From: an uncultured Oscillospiraceae bacterium
GTDB lineage: Bacteria; Bacillota; Clostridia; Oscillospirales; Oscillospiraceae
Direction of reading: 5' to 3'
Assembly (NCBI GenBank): GCA_934670025.1
Contig: CAKUOS010000061.1
Span: 1-11,372 of the forward strand
DNA: 11,372 bases
Shown: piece by piece, positions 6,971-11,372 of the stretch
Layout: the number at the start of each line of letters is the position of its first letter
Position numbering within the stretch: the stretch's first letter is position 1
Notes under the pieces: generated by a model
Told to the model about the DNA's origin: nothing
Databases searched by the model: none
Seen by the model: only the letters and a program-made list of their open reading frames with translations
Made by a program: the position numbers and the translations under genes

Positions 6971-7897
6971 TTATTCGGAAATGGATAAGGAAAGATGCTC
7001 GACGATCTGCTCCATATCCTTGGTGGTCAGATACGCACCGGAGATGCTGATGTGCGCCCTGGCGGTCGTGCAGCTGGCCGAGACGCTGCCATCGAGCGAT
7101 GTGATGAGGAATTCATAGCCGTTCGACGTTGTGTAATAATACGCCTCTTCAAATGTACCGTCCACAAGATAGGCGGGAGACAGATTATGGGTCGTGTCAT
7201 AGTCCATCTCCAGCCGAACCCAGCCGGGGCCGCCCTCCACACCGTATGCCGCCCAGAAGAACTCGCTGACAAACTGGCCGTCCGCATCCCGGACGACATT
7301 AGCCTCGTTGTCCGGGATGATGACGCTGTAGTGCTCTGAAAGCCAGCGCAGATCAAACCGGAGTTTCCCTGTCAGCATGGGCAAAAGGCCGGCGGGATCC
7401 TCCGCCATGTACTGCATCATCTCCGCGCCGTCCTCCGCGCGCGTGATGCGGCGAATGCACAGCGCCGCATCGTCGCTGATGAGCTCGGATGTATCCCAGA
7501 CGTTGCCGATCTTTTCGCCGCTTCGCCACTCGTCCATGGTGATATGCGGTGCTTCGGCAAGCATTTCTTCGAGCGTTTTCGGCGCTTCGCCGTCGCGGGT
7601 CGGGTCTTTCACGACCACGGCGACCGGCATATCGCCCTGCGGTTCCGGAATTTCGCTGCTGTCCGAAACGAGAATGTTGTTCCGGAACTGATGTACGACG
7701 GCCGCTGCGGCGGCGGTCAGCGTCAGCACGGCTGCGATGAGGATCGCGGCTACGGCCAGACGCGGCAAATGCTTTTTTGTTTTCATGATAAAAGCCTCCT
7801 GTCTTTCCCCGTGGGAGGCGATCTGCGCGCGGATGCGCGCGCGGGCTTCCTCCGGTAAGCGGACGGCGTCCGCTGCGCGCCTGAAATTCTGTTCCAT
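6971..7897 (-). CDS. Membrane-anchored anti-sigma factor-like protein, DUF4367-like C-terminus
   Basis: 308 residues. Residues 1-37 are charged and helical (VRLPEEARARIRAQI) and would face the cytosol to hold the sigma factor; residues 46-68 are a single membrane span; the rest is extracytoplasmic. The C-terminal pattern (TTARAHISISGAYLTTKDMEQIVEHLSLS) resembles DUF4367 domains found in Bacillota sigma/anti-sigma pairs. No zinc-binding HxxxCxxC motif is present. The ATG (7895-7897) lies 1 nt after the sigma-factor stop codon, with GGGAGG inside the sigma gene, so the two are translationally coupled. Oddly, a second and stronger site, AGGAGG at 7795-7800, sits 8 nt before Met38; a product starting there would lose the sigma-binding segment. 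The signal sensed is unknown. Role inferred from architecture and neighbour. Confidence 0.78.
   Translation of the reverse strand: MEQNFRRAADAVRLPEEARARIRAQIASHGERQEAFIMKTKKHLPRLAVAAILIAAVLTLTAAAAAVVHQFRNNILVSDSSEIPEPQGDMPVAVVVKDPTRDGEAPKTLEEMLAEAPHITMDEWRSGEKIGNVWDTSELISDDAALCIRRITRAEDGAEMMQYMAEDPAGLLPMLTGKLRFDLRWLSEHYSVIIPDNEANVVRDADGQFVSEFFWAAYGVEGGPGWVRLEMDYDTTHNLSPAYLVDGTFEEAYYYTTSNGYEFLITSLDGSVSASCTTARAHISISGAYLTTKDMEQIVEHLSLSISE
7784..7800 (-). promoter_or_regulatory. Internal ribosome-binding site and alternative start in the anti-sigma gene
   Basis: On the minus strand, AGGAGG (7795-7800), 8 nt, then ATG (7784-7786), in frame at Met38, ten residues before the membrane span. The site is a better match to anti-Shine-Dalgarno than the upstream one, so it either sets the true start or yields a second, shorter product. 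Confidence 0.55.
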
Positions 7898-7898
7898 G

Positions 7899-8357
7899 TC
7901 AATCCCTCCCGAGTTGTTCGTTCAAAATCTTCCGCGCCCGGTGCAGGCGCATCGAAACGGCAGACGGTGTGATGTGCAGAAAGCCTGCAATTTCTGAAAA
8001 CGAATACCCCTCCATGCAGTGCAGCACCACGACGAGGCGGTATTTTTCCGGAAGCGCCAGCACGGCGTGCAGGAGCGTGCGGTCCTCCGGTTCCGCCGGC
8101 AAAATCAGATCGTCCAGAGCATCGGGGACGAACCGCTTCGCCGCCGCAAGCTGATTTTTGCAGTGGTTGACCGTCAGCTTCGTCAAAAATGCGCGTTCCC
8201 GGCCGGGATAAACGGTCAGTTCCCGCTCCAGCAGCTTGCAGAAGACCGCCTGTACCGCGTCCTGTGCGTCCTGCGGCGAACGCAGATACCCGAGCGCCAC
8301 GCGGTAAACGCCGTCGGCATATGCATCATAGAGCGCCAGTACCTGTTCTCGTTTCAT
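7899..8357 (-). CDS. ECF-type RNA polymerase sigma factor
   Basis: A 152-residue sigma-70-family factor of the extracytoplasmic-function type. Region 2 spans about residues 5-75 (DAYADGVYRVALGYLRSPQDAQDAVQAVFCKLL, then FLTKLTVNHCKNQL). Region 4 spans about 95-148, with a helix-turn-helix at SFSEIAGFLHITPSAVSMRLHRARKIL (119-145). The length is typical; region 3 is missing, as in all ECF factors. I chose the start MKREQ (ATG 8355-8357) with GGAG 10 nt upstream; the longer open frame runs into repeat DNA. It directs polymerase to a small set of promoters when its downstream anti-sigma partner releases it. Its own promoter should lie inside or beyond the inverted-repeat element that begins only 20 bp upstream of the start codon; I found no convincing one. 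Confidence 0.92.
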   Translation of the reverse strand: MKREQVLALYDAYADGVYRVALGYLRSPQDAQDAVQAVFCKLLERELTVYPGRERAFLTKLTVNHCKNQLAAAKRFVPDALDDLILPAEPEDRTLLHAVLALPEKYRLVVVLHCMEGYSFSEIAGFLHITPSAVSMRLHRARKILNEQLGRD

Positions 8358-8377
8358 CGTTCCGTTTCTCCGTTTCT

Positions 8378-8649
8378 GCGTCAGCTGACAAGGGGCACGC
8401 ACGGTTTTTCGCGGGGCAAAGCAACGTCTGGCGTCGTTATCCTCGTTGATGGGCGCCAGCCCATCTTCCTCGTCTGCCTGGCCAGCCGCCGTTTATCCGC
8501 CGCGAAAAACTCCGCGGACTTGCCGGCCGGTCTGGGGCGACATATGCAAGGCAGAGGCCGCAGGCTTGCTGGCGCAAGTCAAGGACGATAACGCCGCAGA
8601 TGGCGTTCCAGCCCGGCCCGCAAGCGCGTGTGCCCTTGTCAGTTGACGC
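8378..8649. repeat. MITE-like imperfect inverted-repeat element, about 272 bp
   Basis: The ends are inverted repeats: GCGTCAGCTGACAAGGGGCA from 8378 and, on the other strand, GCGTCAACTGACAAGGGCAC from 8649 inwards. Symmetry continues inside: AACGTCTGGCGTCGTTATC (from 8423) pairs loosely with the segment around 8590-8607, and two hairpins with complementary loops mirror each other (GATGGGC-GCCA-GCCCATC at 8448-8465; CTTGC-TGGC-GCAAG at 8565-8578). The centre holds a CCGCG/CGCGG hairpin near 8500-8516. No transposase or convincing protein is encoded. It looks like a non-autonomous element or a large structured RNA. With the 8650-8753 stretch, in which I see nothing, it fills the gene-free interval upstream of the sigma gene. 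Confidence 0.6.
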
Positions 8650-8753
8650 TGTGAGGCCTCATGGATATAACAATGCAGGCGGGCAAAACAGCACATTGCT
8701 TCAAACTTTTTTATCATATCCTCCGTCAGGCCGCAACCTGCCGCTGCGGAAAG

Positions 8754-8798
8754 AAAAACGGCGGGGCAGATGATGCGATCATCTGCTCCGCCGTTTTT
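8754..8798. terminator. Long hairpin terminator, copy B
   Basis: A 21-bp stem (8754-8774 with 8778-8798) with a GCG triloop and flanking A and T runs; one pair is G-T. It overlaps the last bases of the ATPase stop codon and ends that transcript on the minus strand. It is a near copy of 6926-6966 with one compensatory base-pair change. Confidence 0.82.
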
Positions 8799-10678
8799 TA
8801 CGTGCGCTGTTTTTTCCTCCATTTTAATAAGAATGCCGAGTTCGTGATGACAAGCACCGAGCCTGCGTTATGGACCAGCGCGCCGACGACGGGATTCAGC
8901 GTGCCGATGATGGCCAGCGCGATGGCGATGAAGTTGAGCGTCATGGAGAAGGTCATGTTCAGCTTGATGGTCGTCATCATCCGCTTCGACAGCGCGATCA
9001 GGTGCGGCAGCTCCTTCACCTCGTCGTCCACGAGCGCAATATCCGCCGCGTCCACGGCGATATCGCTGCCAACGCCGCCCATGGCGATGCCGACGTCCGC
9101 TTTTTTAAGCGCCGGGGCGTCGTTCACGCCGTCGCCGATCATGCAGACGGGCATTCCCTGCGCCTGATAGTCCCCGATGTACCGCAGCTTATCCTCGGGC
9201 AGGCAGTTTGCCCGCACCTCGCTGATATGCAGCTTCCCTGCAATGGCTTTGGCCGCGGCTTCGTGGTCGCCGGTGAGAAGTACAGGCTGTACGCCCAAGC
9301 CGGATAGCGACGAGATCATTGCGGCACTTTCTTTCCGCAGCGTGTCAGAAAGTGCAAGGAAGCCCGCAGGCGCGCCGTCCACGGCCACATACGTCACCGT
9401 GCAGCCCTGCCGGATATATGCTTCGGCAGACGGCATGGGCGCGGCAGAAACGCCCTGTTCCCGCAGCAGCTCCGGGTTGCCGGCAAGGACGGTTTTTCCA
9501 TCGACCTTTGCGCGCACACCGCGGCCGGGGATCATTTCAAATTTCTCCGCCGCAGCCAGCGCCGCGCCGGTTTTTTTGCAGCAGCTGACGATCTCTTTTC
9601 CGAGCGGATGTTCGGAGAGCTGCTCCGCCGAGGCTGCCAGCCGGTAAATTTCATCGCTGTCAAATGATTCAGAAGCACTTTCCACTGCGGCGACCTCCGG
9701 GGTCCCGTAGGTCAGCGTGCCTGTTTTGTCAAAGGCAATGACCTTTGTTTTTGACAGCCGTTCGAGCGCGTCGCCCTCGCGGACGAGGAAGCCGTGCTTC
9801 GTGGCGTTGCCGATGGCGGCCATAATGGCCGTTGGCGTCGCCAGCACGAGCGCGCACGGGCAGAACACGACAAGGATCGTGACGGCGCGGATGATTCTTC
9901 CCGTAATGAGCCAGGTCAGCGCCGCGGCGGACAGCGCGATGACCACGATCCAGGTCGCCCAGCGGTCGGCAAGGCCGACGATCTTCGCCTTGCCCGCGTC
10001 GGCCGACTGTACGAGGCGGATCATGCGCTGAATGGAGCTGTCCTCGCCGACCTTCGTCGCTTCCATTTCAAATGCGCCGAACTGATTGACCGTACCCGAG
10101 GACACCGTATCGCCCACGGTCTTGTCGACCGGCAGGGATTCGCCGGTCATGACCGCCTGATTGATGGAGGTCTGTCCGGAACGGATCACGCCGTCCACCG
10201 GAACGCCTTCGCCCGGCAGCACGCGGATGCGGTCGCCGACCCTGACCTGCTCGGCCGGGATGATCTCCTCTTTGCCGCCGCGCAGCACGCGCGCCGTCTG
10301 CGGCGTCAGGTGGACGAGCTTTTCGATGCCTGCGCGCGCCTTTGCCACGGTCAGCTCCTCCAGCAGTGCGCCGAGCTGCATGATGAACGCGACCTCGCCG
10401 GCAGCGAAGATCTCACCGATGCAGACCGACGCGATCAGCGCCAGCGAGACGAGCACGTCGGCCTTGATATCGAACGCTGTGACCAGCCCGATGACGGCTT
10501 CGAGAATGATGGGGATGCCGCACAGGACGATGGCGATCCACGCCATATCAAACGGGAACGGCTCAAATTTCAGCAGGCTGCAAACGACGGCGACTGCGGA
10601 GATCGCAAGACAGGCAATGTCCTTTTTGATGCCGCCGAGCGCCAGCAGCTGTTCCAGCTTTTCCATAAGATGCTTCAT
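8798..10678 (-). CDS. P1B-type heavy-metal-translocating ATPase
   Basis: A 626-residue inner-membrane pump that uses ATP to move a metal ion, normally outwards. All catalytic motifs are intact: MTGES (177-181), CPC (273-275) in the metal-binding transmembrane helix, DKTGTLT with the phosphorylated Asp317, HP (357-358), TGD (469-471) and GDGVNDAP (515-522). The N-terminus has no CxxC metal-binding domain or His-rich region; about 17 residues precede the first membrane span, so the protein is shorter than usual CopA or CadA. CPCALVLATP resembles zinc/cadmium pumps more than the copper form CPCALGLATP, while the C-terminal HNAGSVLVITNS recalls CtpC-like pumps. A CsoR-like palindrome in the promoter points to copper or another soft metal. 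Metal specificity therefore stays open. The start ATG (10676-10678) follows AGAGG. Confidence 0.93.
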   Translation of the reverse strand: MKHLMEKLEQLLALGGIKKDIACLAISAVAVVCSLLKFEPFPFDMAWIAIVLCGIPIILEAVIGLVTAFDIKADVLVSLALIASVCIGEIFAAGEVAFIMQLGALLEELTVAKARAGIEKLVHLTPQTARVLRGGKEEIIPAEQVRVGDRIRVLPGEGVPVDGVIRSGQTSINQAVMTGESLPVDKTVGDTVSSGTVNQFGAFEMEATKVGEDSSIQRMIRLVQSADAGKAKIVGLADRWATWIVVIALSAAALTWLITGRIIRAVTILVVFCPCALVLATPTAIMAAIGNATKHGFLVREGDALERLSKTKVIAFDKTGTLTYGTPEVAAVESASESFDSDEIYRLAASAEQLSEHPLGKEIVSCCKKTGAALAAAEKFEMIPGRGVRAKVDGKTVLAGNPELLREQGVSAAPMPSAEAYIRQGCTVTYVAVDGAPAGFLALSDTLRKESAAMISSLSGLGVQPVLLTGDHEAAAKAIAGKLHISEVRANCLPEDKLRYIGDYQAQGMPVCMIGDGVNDAPALKKADVGIAMGGVGSDIAVDAADIALVDDEVKELPHLIALSKRMMTTIKLNMTFSMTLNFIAIALAIIGTLNPVVGALVHNAGSVLVITNSAFLLKWRKKQRT

Positions 10679-10694
10679 ACTTGACCTCTTTTCT

Positions 10695-10716
10695 ATACGC
10701 TAGGGGGTATGCGTAT
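10695..10716 (-). promoter_or_regulatory. Second, imperfect operator-like repeat at the ATPase transcript start
   Basis: ATACGC (10695-10700) and GCGTAT (10711-10716) are inverted 6-bp arms around TAGGGGGTAT. The inner 16 bases also read ATAC...GTAT like the upstream palindrome. It covers the predicted start near 10710, so a repressor here would block initiation. Confidence 0.45.
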
Positions 10717-10745
10717 ATTATACCCATATGGGTATGCCTTGTCAA
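10717..10745 (-). promoter_or_regulatory. Consensus sigma-A promoter of the metal ATPase
   Basis: On the minus strand, TTGACA (10740-10745), a 17-bp spacer, TATAAT (10717-10722): a perfect match in both boxes and spacing. So strong a promoter in front of a metal pump needs a repressor; palindromes lie inside it and over the start site. Confidence 0.88.
10720..10735. promoter_or_regulatory. CsoR-family-like operator inside the ATPase promoter
   Basis: ATACCCATATGGGTAT is a perfect 16-bp palindrome filling most of the spacer and overlapping the -10 box. ATACCC...GGGTAT arms are known from operators of the CsoR/CstR (DUF156) family, which sense copper, other metals or persulfide. No such regulator gene is in the window. 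Confidence 0.62.
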
Positions 10746-10774
10746 GCAAAAAAGCAGCCTCCCGTAGTGATATG

Positions 10775-10823
10775 CTCCCTCTATGAGAGACAGTGAAATA
10801 AAACACTGTTTTCATAGGGGGAG
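10775..10823 (+). promoter_or_regulatory. IS left-end hairpin that masks the orfA ribosome-binding site
   Basis: CTCCCTCTATGAGAGACAGTG (10775-10795) pairs with CACTGTTTTCATAGGGGGAG (10804-10823) with two mismatches and one bulge. The right arm contains GGGGGAG, the orfA Shine-Dalgarno. A transcript entering from outside would fold and hide the site; one starting inside the left arm would not. This anti-read-through logic is known from IS10 and IS50; here it is inferred. Confidence 0.6.
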
Positions 10824-10829
10824 AAATTT

Positions 10830-11158
10830 ATGTCTAAAAGCAAAATTCCGTATGAGAAAAAAGTAGAAATTGCAAGGGACTATCTGGAGGGGCGCGTGGG
10901 ATATACAGAAAGTCCGGGACGAGCGAACAACAGTACCAACAGGTACGCACCCGGACGCTGCGGTTCGAGGAGATGGGCGAGGCCGGTCCGGAGGACCGGC
11001 GCGGAAAGCGGAAGAAGGCTCAGGTTCCCGGAACCGAGCCGGAGAAGGCGCAGATCGAGATCGAACAGCTCAGGCACAAGCTGTATCCGGCAGAAATGGA
11101 GCGTGACCTGCTAAAAAAATTGGACGAGATCGAGAGGAGAGATGCCTTTCGGAAGTGA
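10830..11158 (+). pseudogene. IS3-family orfA with internal frameshifting deletion
   Basis: The N-terminus MSKSKIPYEKKVEIARDYLEGRVGYTES is a typical OrfA helix-turn-helix start, preceded by GGGGGAG at 6 nt. From about 10915-10935 the homology moves to another frame: YQQVRTRTLRFEEMGEAG, then EDRRGKRKK, IEIEQLRHKLYPAEM and ERDLLKKLDEIERRDAFRK (stop 11156-11158), the usual coiled-coil C-terminus of such OrfA proteins. Full-length relatives have a second helix-turn-helix repeat between these parts, so a few hundred bases are missing and the frame is broken. OrfA would bind the IS ends; this copy can make only short fragments. The position of the junction is approximate. Confidence 0.78.
11113..11119 (+). 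other. Slippery heptamer for -1 frameshifting
   Basis: A_AAA_AAA lies in the correct phase relative to the orfA codons (CTA AAA AAA TTG). Slipping back one base enters the orfB frame with no stop codon: KKIGRDREERCLSEVRQ continues into the transposase. IS3 elements make OrfAB by this route. Confidence 0.7.
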
Positions 11159-11372
11159 GACAGCGCCGCGCCTATGCAGCAATCCGGGAAGCACACGAGG
11201 AAACGGGCTATCCCATTGAATTGGCCTGTAAACTGCTCCACGCAGCGCGCTCGGCTTACCACAAATGGGCTTCCGGTAAATTGAGTCAGCGGGCTGCAGA
11301 GAACGAACGCCTTGCGGACACGCTTGAGAAGATCCACGAGGAAAGTCCGGATAAGGGTTACCGGAGGCTCAA
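11119..11372 (+). CDS. IS3-family transposase OrfB, N-terminal part
   Basis: This frame is entered by -1 slippage at the A7 run, or possibly from GTG at 11155; there is no ATG. It reads CLSEVRQRRAYAAIREAHEETGYPIELACKLL, then AARSAYHKWASGKLSQR and EKIHEESPDKGYRRL to the last base. This is the pre-catalytic HTH_21 region of IS3 OrfB. The DDE integrase core (rve) should follow outside the window. As OrfB it would supply the cut-and-join chemistry of transposition, but only as an OrfAB fusion, and orfA here is broken. The visible part is intact, without stops. Confidence 0.85.
   Translation, partial: MGRDREERCLSEVRQRRAYAAIREAHEETGYPIELACKLLHAARSAYHKWASGKLSQRAAENERLADTLEKIHEESPDKGYRRL

Larger units (their letters stand above)
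10768..11372 (+). mobile_element. IS3-family insertion sequence, left part, degraded
   Basis: The element probably starts at TGATATGCTCCC (10768), about 23 bp upstream of the ATPase -35 box, and runs past the window end. It carries an orfA remnant, an A7 slippery run and the start of an orfB transposase in the -1 frame, the classic IS3 order. The exact left end is inferred from the TG terminus; the right end and any target duplication are not visible. Confidence 0.8.

Noticed and set aside
8650..8753. Promoter for the sigma gene upstream of the inverted-repeat element
   Set aside because: TATATC- and TATGAT-like -10 boxes can be found on the minus strand but none has a -35 box at acceptable spacing, and no ECF-type -35/-10 pair is evident.
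8493..8822. A 109-codon frame on the minus strand across the inverted-repeat element
   Set aside because: It runs through the hairpin terminator and half of the palindromic element, and has no ribosome-binding site or domain. It looks like translated repeat DNA.
9794..10684. A 296-codon + strand frame opposite the ATPase gene
   Set aside because: It is the antisense of a gene with every P-type ATPase motif intact; its composition is low-complexity.

Overview
The window is GC-rich, densely packed bacterial DNA. It has purine-rich Shine-Dalgarno sites, textbook sigma-A promoters (TTGACA-17-TATAAT type), an ECF sigma/anti-sigma pair and an IS3-family element of a kind common in Clostridia. This suggests a high-GC gut Clostridia/Oscillospirales-like Bacillota. 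The placement is an inference from style and gene content, as no rRNA or other marker gene is present.

Layout. (1) 1-666 (+): 3' half of a class-III PLP aminotransferase of the glutamate-1-semialdehyde aminomutase type. (2) 667-876: an unusual run of palindromes bounded by two copies of the same small terminator hairpin. (3) 915-3564 (-): an M20 amidohydrolase followed by an MFS transporter, one operon with a good promoter at 3644-3672. (4) 3773-5095 (-): a large one-component regulator with a sensory N-terminus, a degenerate GGDEF-like middle and a C-terminal winged helix. (5) 5411-6905 (+), divergent from the regulator: a DUF5058-type membrane protein and a second polytopic membrane protein, behind a near-perfect promoter. 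(6) 6971-8357 (-): an ECF sigma factor and its membrane anti-sigma partner, translationally coupled. (7) 8378-8649: a MITE-like imperfect inverted-repeat element directly upstream of the sigma gene. (8) 8798-10678 (-): a P1B-type metal-transporting ATPase with a CsoR-like palindrome inside its promoter. (9) about 10768 to the end (+): the left part of an IS3-family element whose orfA carries an internal frameshifting deletion; orfB runs off the window.

The most interesting part is 2395-6905. A 19-bp motif (GGnATATTWAHRGAACWGK) occurs three times: just after the predicted start of the M20-MFS transcript, just after the predicted start of the DUF5058 transcript, and between the divergent promoters of the regulator and DUF5058. 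The simplest reading is one regulon. The regulator would sense a small molecule and control a hydrolase for N-acylated or amide-linked amino acids, an MFS carrier and an uncharacterised two-protein membrane system that may move the substrate or product. This is inferred from position and motif sharing; no substrate is known.

A second theme is mobile or repeated non-coding DNA. The sigma/anti-sigma cassette lies between two almost identical long hairpins that differ by one compensatory base-pair change, and next to the MITE-like element. The IS3 left end can fold so that it masks the orfA ribosome-binding site.
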